The notes beneath the pieces are model-generated. The model was given only the letters and a program-made list of their open reading frames with translations. It ran no database searches and was not told the DNA's origin. The translations under genes and the position numbers were made by a program. A stretch of 8,738 nt of DNA from a bacterium MnTg04 (GTDB lineage: Bacteria > Pseudomonadota > Gammaproteobacteria > Steroidobacterales > MnTg04). Every line of letters begins with the position of its first letter. Within the stretch, counting starts at the first letter, position 1. Shown piece by piece: positions 1 through 6,486 of this stretch. The stretch covers positions 1 to 8,738 of the forward strand of contig BFAU01000116.1 of NCBI GenBank assembly GCA_008975185.1. The letters are read 5' to 3'.

Positions 1-165
1 GGCAACGAGCATGACGGTGCGATGGCCGAACTTGAACCCACCGTACACACGCTGGAGAAACAAATACGGGCGGATTGCCTCGCAATCATACGCTGGCAGC
101 CCCGCCTGGACCCGCAACAAATGGCCAGGCAACTGCACCCGGCGGCAAGAAAAATCAGCCGCTAA
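1..165 (+). CDS. 3' end of an unrecognised protein (partial)
   Basis: An open frame runs in from the left edge for 54 codons to a TAA at 163-165. The visible part is charged and soluble-looking, with no membrane span. It has one Trp (residue 32 of the visible part) and a basic C-terminus ending in RKISR. I do not recognise a family. An internal ATG at 22-24 could also be the start of a 47-residue protein, but there is no convincing ribosome binding site in front of it. Codon use includes ATA twice, AGG and AGA, which is poorer than in the cox genes downstream, so a chance open frame is not excluded. It has the same orientation as the oxidase operon, but 247 bases and a cluster of palindromes separate them, so it is probably a separate transcription unit. 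Confidence 0.4.
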   Translation, partial: GNEHDGAMAELEPTVHTLEKQIRADCLAIIRWQPRLDPQQMARQLHPAARKISR

Positions 166-201
166 AAAAGAGCTTCTATAGTTTCGCCCGTAACCGTTGA
201 T

Positions 202-230
202 GCACCCGATCGGGTGCCGGCCGGCATGCC
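202..230. repeat. Three overlapping perfect palindromes upstream of the cox operon
   Basis: Three perfect inverted repeats overlap in 29 bases: 202-217 (GCACCCGATCGGGTGC, 16 bp), 215-226 (TGCCGGCCGGCA, 12 bp) and 223-230 (GGCATGCC, 8 bp). No T-run follows, so this does not look like a standard intrinsic terminator for the upstream frame. The cluster ends 15 bases before the best promoter candidate of the cox operon, a position suited to a dimeric regulator. Which protein might bind is unknown. Confidence 0.5.
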
Positions 231-245
231 ACTGACACGGTTTTC

Positions 246-274
246 TTGCACCCAAAATAGGCATCAAGTAGCAT
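246..274 (+). promoter_or_regulatory. Weak sigma70-like promoter candidate for the cox operon
   Basis: TTGCAC (246-251) and TAGCAT (269-274) are separated by 17 bases, the usual sigma70 spacing, but the hexamers match the consensus at only about 3/6 and 4/6. Transcription from here would give a leader of roughly 130 bases before coxB. It is the best pair I found in the gap. A perfect TTGACA at 338-343 has no acceptable -10 partner. Confidence 0.25.
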
Positions 275-412
275 TAGCGCGCCTTGGTCAAGAGCCGCTC
301 CTGACCTAATAAATCAAGAAAATCCGCGGCGCGGGTATTGACAATCCAAACCGGGAGTCAGCCCCGATGGATACCTTGGCATCAAAATCGGAAACATAGG
401 GAGTTGGGATTG

Positions 413-1564
413 ATGACCAACAGTTCTGGAATCCGCCTGGCCGGAAAAATTACGACGCTTCTTGCTCTGATGACAATCGCGCCGGCCGCTGTTGCCGACA
501 TGGTGCTCAATCTCAGGCGCGGCGTTACCGACATCAGTCAGACCGTTTATGAGCTGCATATGCTGATCCTCTGGGTGTGCGTGGTTATCGCCATCGTCGT
601 GTTTGGCGTGATGATCGTATCCATTATCCTGCACCGGCGCTCGCGTGGCGCCGAGGCGGCTGATTTCTCGCACAGTACGAAAGCGGAGCTGATCTGGACG
701 ATTATCCCCGTCATTATCCTGGTCTGGATGGCCGTGCCGGCCGCGAAAACCCTGGTGGTCATGGAAGATTTTCGTGACTCTGAAATGACCATCAAGGTCA
801 CCGGCTACCAATGGCGATGGCATTACGCGTACCTGGGAACCGAAGTCGATTTCTTCAGCTCGCTGGCCAGATCGAGCAATATAGCCCGCCAGGTCCGTTC
901 CGGCGTGGATCCATTCTCGGTCGACAACTATTTGCTGGACGTAGACAAACCGATGGTCGTGCCGGTCGATACCAAGATTCGCCTGCTGATCACGGCGAAC
1001 GATGTGATTCATTCCTGGTGGATGCCAAGCTTCGCGGTCAAAAAAGACGCCATCCCGGGTTTCATCAACGAGATCTGGTTCAAGGCTAATGAAACCGGCA
1101 CCTATCGCGGGCAGTGCGCCGAGCTTTGCGGAAGAGGCCATGGTTTCATGCCGATCGTCGTCGATGTATTGAGCAAGCAGGATTACGCAGCCTGGATCGA
1201 CGCGAAAGACGGCGGCGAAACCGTTGCCATGGTTGATTCGACGACTGCCGCGGAAGCACCGGCTGTAGCCGAGGAGTTGAGCGGTGAGAAACTGTACAAC
1301 ATAAGTTGCAGCGCCTGCCACCAGGTCAATGGCCAGGGTTTGCCGCCGGCGTTCCCGAGCCTGGTCGACAGCGCCATGGTCAAAGGGCCGGTCGCGAAAC
1401 ATATCGATATTGTGATGAACGGTCGCGTGGGTACCGCAATGATCGGATTTTCCACGCAGCTTGGCGATGCAGAGCTTGCCGCCATCATTAACTACGAACG
1501 CAACGCCTGGGGGCTGAACGGCGGTGACACCGTCCAAGCCTCGGATATCGCAGCAGCCAGATAA
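413..1564 (+). CDS. coxB: Cytochrome c oxidase subunit II with fused cytochrome c domain (caa3 type)
   Basis: CoxB/CtaC takes electrons from cytochrome c at its periplasmic CuA centre and passes them to heme a of CoxA. The 383-residue product has a signal peptide (about 1-28, ending AVA before D29), two membrane spans (about 48-73 and 93-113, the second with the typical E-L-I-W-T-I-I-P start) and a cupredoxin domain. All CuA ligands are visible: H200, then C235, E237, C239, H243 and M246. A C-terminal cytochrome c domain follows, with CSACH (C299, C302, H303) and a likely axial Met at M343, making this a caa3-type subunit. The start is ATG 413: AGGGAG at 398-403 lies 9 bases upstream and the signal peptide then begins properly. 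An in-frame TTG at 338 would add 25 unlikely residues. It is the first gene of the operon and coxA follows after 17 bases. Confidence 0.97.
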   Translation: MTNSSGIRLAGKITTLLALMTIAPAAVADMVLNLRRGVTDISQTVYELHMLILWVCVVIAIVVFGVMIVSIILHRRSRGAEAADFSHSTKAELIWTIIPVIILVWMAVPAAKTLVVMEDFRDSEMTIKVTGYQWRWHYAYLGTEVDFFSSLARSSNIARQVRSGVDPFSVDNYLLDVDKPMVVPVDTKIRLLITANDVIHSWWMPSFAVKKDAIPGFINEIWFKANETGTYRGQCAELCGRGHGFMPIVVDVLSKQDYAAWIDAKDGGETVAMVDSTTAAEAPAVAEELSGEKLYNISCSACHQVNGQGLPPAFPSLVDSAMVKGPVAKHIDIVMNGRVGTAMIGFSTQLGDAELAAIINYERNAWGLNGGDTVQASDIAAAR

Positions 1565-1581
1565 AATAAATGGAGAACAGT

Positions 1582-3180
1582 ATGGGCCCTGAGTACGAAG
1601 CCACGGCCGATCAGCATCACGTGGACGATCACGATCACCACGGTGCGCCGAGCGGTATCAAGCGCTGGCTATTTTCGACCAACCACAAAGACATCGGGAC
1701 CATGTACCTGGTGTTTTCTCTGCTGATGTTTTTTGTCGGCGGAGCAATGATCATGATCGTCCGGGCCGAGCTGTTCCAGCCTGGCCTGCAGTTTGTCGAT
1801 CCGGCGTTCTTTAACCAGATGACCACCATGCATGCACTGGTCATGGTTTTCGGCGCGATAATGCCGGCTTTCGTGGGCCTGGCCAACTGGATGATACCGA
1901 TGATGGTCGGCGCCCCCGACATGGCGCTGCCTAGAATGAACAACTGGAGCTTCTGGTTGCTCCCGGTGGGCTTTACGTTTCTCATAGCAACGTTGTTTAT
2001 GCCCGGCGGCGCCCCGGCGGCCGGCTGGACCATGTACCCGCCGCTGGTCTTGCAAACCGGTGACGCGTTTCCGTTCCTGGTGTTTGCCATTCACATCCTT
2101 GGTGCGTCCTCGATCATGGGCGCGATCAATATTATCGTAACCATCATGAATATGCGTGCACCGACGATGACGCTGCTGAAAATGCCTTTGTTCGTCTGGA
2201 CGTGGTTTATTACCGCTTTCCTGTTGCTGGCTGCGATGCCGGTCTTCGCGGGCGCGGTAACCATGCTGTTGTTCGACCAGTTTTTCGGCGCCCATTTCTT
2301 CAATGCCGCGGGCGGCGGCGACCCGGTGATGTTCCAGCATATATTCTGGTTTTTCGGACATCCCGAGGTCTACATCATGATCTTGCCGGCTTTTGGGATC
2401 GTCTCGGAAATTATTCCGACCTTCGCCCGCAAACCGCTGTTTGGCTACAACTCGATGGTGTACGCGACCGCCAGCATCGCTGTTCTGTCGTTTATCGTCT
2501 GGGCGCATCACATGTTCACGGTCGGCATGCCGCTGGCCGGCCAACTGTTTTTCATGTTCTCAACGATGCTGATTGCCGTTCCAACCGGCGTCAAAGTCTT
2601 TAACTGGATAGCAACGATGTGGCGAGGTTCGATGACCTTTGAAACACCGATGCTGTTTTCGCTGGCGTTCGTGTTCCTGTTTACGATCGGCGGCTTTTCC
2701 GGCCTGATGCTGGCCATTACGCCGGTAGATTTCCAGTATCACGACACCTATTTTGTGGTGGCCCACTTCCATTACGTGCTGGTACCGGGCTCGCTGTTCG
2801 GCATCATGGCGGGAGTCTATTACTGGCTGCCGAAGTGGACCGGTCATATCGTTGATGAAAAGCTCGCCAAGATGCATTTCTGGTTGTCGGCGATATTCGT
2901 CAACATCACGTTCTTCCCGCAGCATTTCCTGGGGCTTGCCGGGATGCCGAGACGGATCCCCGACTACTCGACTCAGTTCGCCGATTTCAACATGATGTCT
3001 TCGCTAGGCGCCTTCGGTTTCGGGCTGTCGCAACTGCTGTTCGTTTATATCGTGTACCAGACCGTCAAGGGTGGAAAAAAGGCGAGTAGCGAAGTCTGGG
3101 ACAACCCCGTTGGCCTGGAATGGACCGTGCCCTCACCGGCGCCGTATCATACATTCGAAACCGCACCGGAGGTGAGGTGA
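1582..3180 (+). CDS. coxA: Cytochrome c oxidase subunit I (aa3-type catalytic subunit)
   Basis: CoxA/CtaD is the 12-span membrane subunit that reduces O2 at the heme a3-CuB centre and pumps protons. Visible key residues are: low-spin heme a ligands H84 and H397; CuB ligands H260, H309 and H310, with Y264 in HPEVY available for the His-Tyr crosslink; heme a3 ligand H395 in VAHFHY; E262 and D113 with N120/N121 for the D channel; and K338 in PTGVK for the K channel. This is a complete type A1 set. The 532-residue length is normal. I chose ATG 1582 because GGAG (1572-1575) sits 6 bases upstream. The in-frame ATG 1570 would add four residues and lacks a binding site. The N-terminus before the first span is rich in His and Asp (residues 10-20). 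The next small frame begins 12 bases after the stop, in the same reading frame. Confidence 0.98.
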   Translation: MGPEYEATADQHHVDDHDHHGAPSGIKRWLFSTNHKDIGTMYLVFSLLMFFVGGAMIMIVRAELFQPGLQFVDPAFFNQMTTMHALVMVFGAIMPAFVGLANWMIPMMVGAPDMALPRMNNWSFWLLPVGFTFLIATLFMPGGAPAAGWTMYPPLVLQTGDAFPFLVFAIHILGASSIMGAINIIVTIMNMRAPTMTLLKMPLFVWTWFITAFLLLAAMPVFAGAVTMLLFDQFFGAHFFNAAGGGDPVMFQHIFWFFGHPEVYIMILPAFGIVSEIIPTFARKPLFGYNSMVYATASIAVLSFIVWAHHMFTVGMPLAGQLFFMFSTMLIAVPTGVKVFNWIATMWRGSMTFETPMLFSLAFVFLFTIGGFSGLMLAITPVDFQYHDTYFVVAHFHYVLVPGSLFGIMAGVYYWLPKWTGHIVDEKLAKMHFWLSAIFVNITFFPQHFLGLAGMPRRIPDYSTQFADFNMMSSLGAFGFGLSQLLFVYIVYQTVKGGKKASSEVWDNPVGLEWTVPSPAPYHTFETAPEVR

Positions 3181-3192
3181 GATTGCCGCAAC

Positions 3193-3309
3193 ATGGGATC
3201 CCCTGTATCGAAAAGAAAGGTTCGCGTGGCGGCGATAATACTGGGCCTGGTAGCGGCAGGATTTTATGTTTTGATTATCGTTGCAACCGGGCTTAGAGCG
3301 TCGGGATGA
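3193..3309 (+). CDS. 38-residue single-span membrane protein, putative oxidase small assembly protein
   Basis: The frame starts at ATG 3193 and ends in TGA at 3307-3309, overlapping the ATG of ctaG by four bases (ATGA). That overlap strongly suggests it is translated and coupled to ctaG. The product has a basic N-terminus (K7, R8, K9, R11), one hydrophobic span (about 12-31) and a short tail, so an N-in orientation is predicted. A GAGGTGAG stretch at the coxA stop (about 3172-3179) can serve as ribosome binding site, though its spacing is long. Short single-span proteins at this place between coxA and ctaG are known in proteobacteria and are annotated as cytochrome oxidase small assembly proteins. 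I assign it by position and topology, not by a recognised motif, and its exact role is unknown. Confidence 0.72.
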   Translation: MGSPVSKRKVRVAAIILGLVAAGFYVLIIVATGLRASG

Positions 3310-3869
3310 GCAAACAAAAACACCTCGTGCGTTTCGGCCTGACCACGCAGTTGTTTGTGCTGGTCGCGGCCATGTTTGGTTTTGGTTTTGCGCTGGTCCC
3401 CCTGTACGACGTGTTTTGCCAAATCCTCGGTATCGGCGGCAAAACCGCGGCACAAGCTGCCGAAGTCGTGGAAGCGCCTGATTTGAACCGCGAAATCGTG
3501 GTTGAATTTGTGACCACGGTAAACGAGGGCGCGCCCTGGGAATTCAGCGCCGGGGTCGCGGAAATGCGGGTTCACCCGGGCAAGCTGTACCAGGCGACTT
3601 TCTTTGCCCGCAACCTGATCGGCCAGCCGCAGGACGGCCAGGCAGTACCGAGCGTCGCGCCCGGCCAGGTGGCAAAGTACTTCAGGAAGACCGAGTGCTT
3701 TTGTTTCGAGCGACAGAGTTTTTCCGCCAATGAAGGCCGCGACATGCCGGTCGTATTCATCCTGGATCCGGAAATTCCACGACATATAGACCGGATCACC
3801 TTGTCGTATACATTTTTCGCCTTGGAAACCCTGGCGGGTGCCGTCACCAAAAATCCATCTGGGATTTGA
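3306..3869 (+). CDS. ctaG: Cytochrome c oxidase assembly protein CtaG/Cox11 (CuB insertion)
   Basis: Cox11/CtaG is a membrane-anchored periplasmic copper chaperone that delivers Cu(I) to the CuB site of subunit I. The 187-residue product has a short basic cytoplasmic start, one membrane span (about 12-31), the conserved LYDVFC segment just after it (C38), and an immunoglobulin-like domain with the copper-binding pair C131-F-C133 in ECFCFE. The family end pattern with LSYTFF near the C-terminus is also present. Length and motifs are complete. Its ATG overlaps the stop of the preceding 38-residue gene by four bases, which suggests coupled translation. coxC follows after 17 bases. The position between coxA and coxC is the usual one in proteobacterial oxidase operons. 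Confidence 0.96.
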   Translation: MSKQKHLVRFGLTTQLFVLVAAMFGFGFALVPLYDVFCQILGIGGKTAAQAAEVVEAPDLNREIVVEFVTTVNEGAPWEFSAGVAEMRVHPGKLYQATFFARNLIGQPQDGQAVPSVAPGQVAKYFRKTECFCFERQSFSANEGRDMPVVFILDPEIPRHIDRITLSYTFFALETLAGAVTKNPSGI

Positions 3870-3886
3870 ATCGGGGATTAGCGTTT

Positions 3887-4753
3887 ATGGATCACACACA
3901 AGATAAGTATTACATCCCACACGGCAGCCATTGGCCGATCGTCGGCAGTGTCGCGCTGTTTGTGATGCTTGGCGGCTTTGCCGTCTACCTGAACGGCGCT
4001 GAAATCGGCGGCATGGCGTCGCTGGTCGGCCTGGCGATACTGGTTGTGATGATGGCCGGCTGGTTTGGCAACGTAATTTCTGAAAGCATGGCCGGTTATT
4101 ACAACCCTCGGGTGGACAAGTCCTTCCGCATGGGAATGATGTGGTTCATCTTTTCCGAAGTCATGTTCTTCGCCGCATTTTTCGGCGCCTTGTTCTATGC
4201 CCGGCAACTAGCGATCCCCTGGCTCGGTGGCGAAGGAACCAAGTTCATGACCAACCTGATGCTCTGGCCGGGCTTCGAGGCGATGTGGCCGAGCAACGGA
4301 CCGGCGCATGCAGGCGGTGATTTCGAAACGATGGCCGCGGCGGGCCTGCCTGCAATCAACACCGCAATACTCCTGACCAGCAGCGTAACCATCACCATCG
4401 CCCATCACGCGCTGAAGAACGGCAACCGCCTGCTGCTGAATCTCGGTGTGCTGGTGACGGTAATCCTGGGTTTTAGCTTTATTTTTCTGCAAGCCATCGA
4501 GTACCTGCACGCCTATAGCGAACTCAACCTGAAACTCAGCACCGGTATTTATGGCTCGACTTTTTTCGTATTGACCGGCTTCCACGGACTGCATGTCACG
4601 GTAGGCGCAATATTCCTGACCGTGATCTGGATTCGCGTGCTGCGTGGCCATTTCACGCCGCAGAAACATTTTGCCTTCGAGGCGGCTGCCTGGTACTGGC
4701 ATTTCGTCGATGTCGTATGGCTGTGCCTGTACTTTTTCGTCTACTGGTTGTAG
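3887..4753 (+). CDS. coxC: Cytochrome c oxidase subunit III
   Basis: CoxC/CtaE is the seven-span core subunit that binds CoxA, stabilises the active site and supports proton uptake into the D channel. The 288-residue product begins MDHTQDKYYIPHGSHWP, a typical start for this family. It carries the conserved Glu in FSEVMFF (E91), the WPSNGP loop, and the C-terminal signature WHFVDVVWL (H272, D275), so it appears complete. I chose ATG 3887, with GGGGA (3873-3877) 9 bases upstream. An in-frame TTG at 3866 overlaps the ctaG stop and would add seven residues that the family does not usually have. It is the last gene of the structural operon: the strong hairpin terminator begins 17 bases after its stop. 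Confidence 0.97.
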   Translation: MDHTQDKYYIPHGSHWPIVGSVALFVMLGGFAVYLNGAEIGGMASLVGLAILVVMMAGWFGNVISESMAGYYNPRVDKSFRMGMMWFIFSEVMFFAAFFGALFYARQLAIPWLGGEGTKFMTNLMLWPGFEAMWPSNGPAHAGGDFETMAAAGLPAINTAILLTSSVTITIAHHALKNGNRLLLNLGVLVTVILGFSFIFLQAIEYLHAYSELNLKLSTGIYGSTFFVLTGFHGLHVTVGAIFLTVIWIRVLRGHFTPQKHFAFEAAAWYWHFVDVVWLCLYFFVYWL

Positions 4754-4770
4754 GCGGCAAACCACGGACC

Positions 4771-4806
4771 GGGGCGCCGTGGGCCGCACGGCGCCCCTTT
4801 TTATTT
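4771..4806 (+). terminator. Intrinsic terminator of the coxBA-ctaG-coxC operon
   Basis: A perfect 10-bp stem (GGGGCGCCGT at 4771-4780 pairing with ACGGCGCCCC at 4788-4797) encloses a 7-base loop and is followed by TTTTTATTT (4798-4806). This is a textbook rho-independent terminator for + strand transcription. There is no T-run on the other side, so it should not end transcripts of the opposing DUF2909 gene efficiently. Confidence 0.9.
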
Positions 4807-4820
4807 CTTCGCGGCAGGTT

Positions 4821-4832
4821 ACCGGCGCCGGT
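4821..4832. repeat. 12-bp perfect palindrome next to the DUF2909 stop
   Basis: ACCGGCGCCGGT is a perfect palindrome immediately followed on the + strand by TTTA. With no loop it can form only a short hairpin. It might be a weak back-up terminator for coxC, a site for a regulator, or chance in GC-rich DNA. On the minus strand no T-run follows, so it is not an obvious terminator for the DUF2909 gene. Confidence 0.35.
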
Positions 4833-4833
4833 T

Positions 4834-5040
4834 TTAGTCAGGAAAGATTCCGTGTGGCTGGATCAGACCGAAATACCAGGCGACCATGAGCAAGACGAAC
4901 AATCCGACCGACATTCCGATCCGCCACGTCAGCGCCCTGACGACGCGATCTGTTTTTCCGTCATCGCTGACCAGGTAGCGGAGTGCGGAACCGAGACTGA
5001 CAATGATGGCTAATAGAATAATTAAGGCTAACAAGCGCAT
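4834..5040 (-). CDS. DUF2909-type twin-transmembrane protein
   Basis: This 68-residue product on the minus strand has two hydrophobic spans (about 3-24 and 41-60) joined by a short polar loop with many charges (SDDGKTDR). It also has a conserved-looking VRALTWRIG stretch before the second span and IQPHG after it. That pattern fits the DUF2909 family, a small twin-transmembrane protein that I recall being encoded inside cytochrome oxidase loci of gammaproteobacteria. No biochemical role is established, and assembly or stability of the oxidase is only inferred from its position. It is convergent with coxC and divergent from SURF1, whose start is 33 bases away. The ribosome binding site is weak (GGAAA about 6 bases before ATG on the minus strand). 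Its promoter must lie in the SURF1 5' region or in the short gap. Confidence 0.85.
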   Translation of the reverse strand: MRLLALIILLAIIVSLGSALRYLVSDDGKTDRVVRALTWRIGMSVGLFVLLMVAWYFGLIQPHGIFPD

Positions 5041-5048
5041 GACGATTT

Positions 5049-5063
5049 CCGGAGATTCTCCGG
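5049..5063. promoter_or_regulatory. 15-bp inverted repeat between divergent DUF2909 gene and SURF1
   Basis: CCGGAGA and TCTCCGG form a perfect 7-bp inverted repeat around a single T in the 33-base gap between the two divergent starts. Its symmetry and position suit an operator shared by both genes. Each arm also contains GGAGA, a possible ribosome binding core on either strand, but the distances to the starts (about 15-18 bases) are long. No regulator can be named. Confidence 0.35.
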
Positions 5064-5073
5064 TTCAACCCGT

Positions 5074-5838
5074 GTGGGACGACAGTATATCGTGACCGGG
5101 AAAAAAAGAAGGGCTGAAAATACCGTCTGGCTGATTCCTTCAGTCGCGGCAATCGTATGCTTCCTGCTGTTCGTCAACCTGGGACGATGGCAGCTGGAGC
5201 GCGCACAGCAAAAGGACATTTTGTTTGCCAGTTTCGAACAACAGCAGCCGACAGCAGCCCCGGATGGCCTGGCCAGCAATGAAAGCGTGGAGAAAAGCCG
5301 CTACCAGCATAGAAAGGTTTACGGCCGTTACGATAGCGCTCATCAATTCCTGCTCGATAACATGGTCCATGACGGACAGGTGGGTTTCCAGGTGCTGACG
5401 CCTCTGATCCTGCCCGACCAACAGCGGGCCCTGCTGATCAACCGCGGCTGGATTCCGCTCGTCGGCAGCCGGCAGAATCTGCCGCAGGTGACAGTCGATT
5501 CCGGTTTGCGACAGGTGACGGGCCGCATCGACCGGCTTCCCAGGGCCGGGTTTCGCCCGGGACCCGGCCTCACCATGGCCCGGCAAGACTGGCCACGACT
5601 GGCTTTGTTCCCAACGGCAAGCGAGCTGGAGGACGTGCTCGATTACCCCTTGTTCGATTTTGTCCTGTTGCTGGATAAACGCGAGCCCGATGGGTACCTG
5701 CGGCAATGGAGGCCAACGGTAATGAGCGCCAACCAGCATCGTGGCTATGCTTTTCAGTGGTTCGCCATGGCCACGGCAATAATGATCCTTTTCACGGTAT
5801 TGTCCTGGAAATACTGGACGCGGAGACTGCGAGAATGA
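5074..5838 (+). CDS. surf1: SURF1 family cytochrome oxidase biogenesis protein
   Basis: SURF1 (Shy1) proteins bind heme A and help insert it into subunit I. The 254-residue product has the family architecture: an N-terminal membrane span (about 18-35) followed by LGRWQLERA, a periplasmic domain with YGRYD, LLDN, GFQVLTPL and LLINRGWIP (about 82-128), and a C-terminal span (about 224-247) preceded by QHRGYAFQWF, whose H222 is the conserved His linked to heme binding. It starts with GTG, at either 5074 or 5092. Neither has a clear ribosome binding site, so the start is uncertain by six residues. It heads the assembly-gene block after the coxC terminator and so needs its own promoter, probably in or near the AT-rich 5' end of the divergent DUF2909 gene (about 4997-5035). 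Its stop overlaps the next start (ATGA, 5835-5838). Confidence 0.94.
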   Translation: MGRQYIVTGKKRRAENTVWLIPSVAAIVCFLLFVNLGRWQLERAQQKDILFASFEQQQPTAAPDGLASNESVEKSRYQHRKVYGRYDSAHQFLLDNMVHDGQVGFQVLTPLILPDQQRALLINRGWIPLVGSRQNLPQVTVDSGLRQVTGRIDRLPRAGFRPGPGLTMARQDWPRLALFPTASELEDVLDYPLFDFVLLLDKREPDGYLRQWRPTVMSANQHRGYAFQWFAMATAIMILFTVLSWKYWTRRLRE

Positions 5839-6464
5839 ATGCAGCAACCCCACACGGCGGCAGCCGGAAAAAACGCAGTACCCTGCTGCTGGTCGGCATG
5901 CTCTTCCTCGGGCCATTGCTGGTCGCTTCGCTCGTCTATTACGGCAGCGCGGGCTGGCGGCCGACCGGTAACGTCGCATCCGGCATGCTGTTCGACCCGG
6001 TAAAAGAACTGCCGGCCAGCGAGCTGCGGGGCGTCGATGGAAGCAGGCTTGGCTACGAGGCGCTGGATGGCCTCTGGATTCTGGTTTACCTCAGCCAGGG
6101 TTCTTGTGAAATCGAATGCCGGAAGAGCCTGTATGACACCCGCCAGGTACGGGTGTTGCTGGGGCAAAAAGACCAGCGCGTACGCCGTCTCCTGGTCGCC
6201 GGTGCACCGCTGCCTGACCCCGCCTATCTCAGCGAGTACCACCCCGACCTGCTGGTCACGACCGCGGCGAGCGCGGGCAGCGATTTTGTCCAGGCCTTCG
6301 CCCGGGACCGGCAAGGTCTGGGTGACGAAGAAATCCTGCGGCTGGACCGAGTATATATCGTGGACCCGCTGGGAAACCTGGTAATGGCTTACGAGTCAGG
6401 TTTTGACGCAAATGGCCTGCTGAAAGATTTGCAACGCCTGTTGCGCCTGTCAAGCATTGGTTAG
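5835..6464 (+). CDS. Membrane-anchored Sco/thioredoxin-like protein of the oxidase locus
   Basis: The 209-residue product has a basic start, one membrane span (about 16-36) and a periplasmic domain with a thioredoxin-like layout. A strand (LWILVYLSQGS) leads into C91-E-I-E-C95, a CxxxC as in Sco copper chaperones, then a helix with RQVRVLLG, and later DRVYIVDPLGNLVMAY (171-186), like the I-Y-L-I-D-P-x-G strand of Sco proteins. The equivalent gene between SURF1 and ctaA in Pseudomonas-type loci is annotated only as hypothetical or oxidase-associated. A role in reducing or metallating the CuA cysteines of CoxB is inferred. Where Sco proteins and, from memory, relatives carry a His before this strand, this protein has R172. 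I chose ATG 5835 because of the ATGA overlap with SURF1. An upstream in-frame extension to 5706 lies wholly inside SURF1 and is unlikely. Confidence 0.8.
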   Translation: MNAATPHGGSRKKRSTLLLVGMLFLGPLLVASLVYYGSAGWRPTGNVASGMLFDPVKELPASELRGVDGSRLGYEALDGLWILVYLSQGSCEIECRKSLYDTRQVRVLLGQKDQRVRRLLVAGAPLPDPAYLSEYHPDLLVTTAASAGSDFVQAFARDRQGLGDEEILRLDRVYIVDPLGNLVMAYESGFDANGLLKDLQRLLRLSSIG

Positions 6465-6486
6465 CCTGGCGGTCACCCGGAGATAA

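Noticed and set aside
233..250. Sigma54-type promoter (TGACACG ... TTGCA)
   Set aside because: The -24 GG is GA and the spacing between the two elements is two bases too long. Sigma54 spacing is strict.
338..376. Sigma70 promoter built on the perfect TTGACA at 338-343
   Set aside because: The bases at 16-18 bp spacing are GC-rich and unlike TATAAT. The nearest AT-containing hexamer is about 26 bases away.
338..412. Extended coxB start at TTG 338
   Set aside because: No ribosome binding site and no signal-peptide character. AGGGAG is correctly placed for ATG 413, after which a normal signal peptide begins.
314..1537. Long open frame on the minus strand opposite coxB (about 407 codons)
   Set aside because: It lies antisense to a gene with complete CuA and cytochrome c motifs. 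Its product is a low-complexity mix rich in His, Arg and Asp, typical of an antisense shadow in GC-rich DNA.
1669..2544. Minus-strand frame of about 291 codons opposite coxA
   Set aside because: Shadow of coxA. The product is dominated by His, Arg, Gln and Asp, with no domain features and no start signal.
5706..5834. Upstream extension of the Sco-like protein
   Set aside because: It overlaps the conserved C-terminal QHRGYAFQWF and membrane span of SURF1. The ATGA overlap at 5835 gives a natural start just before a membrane anchor.
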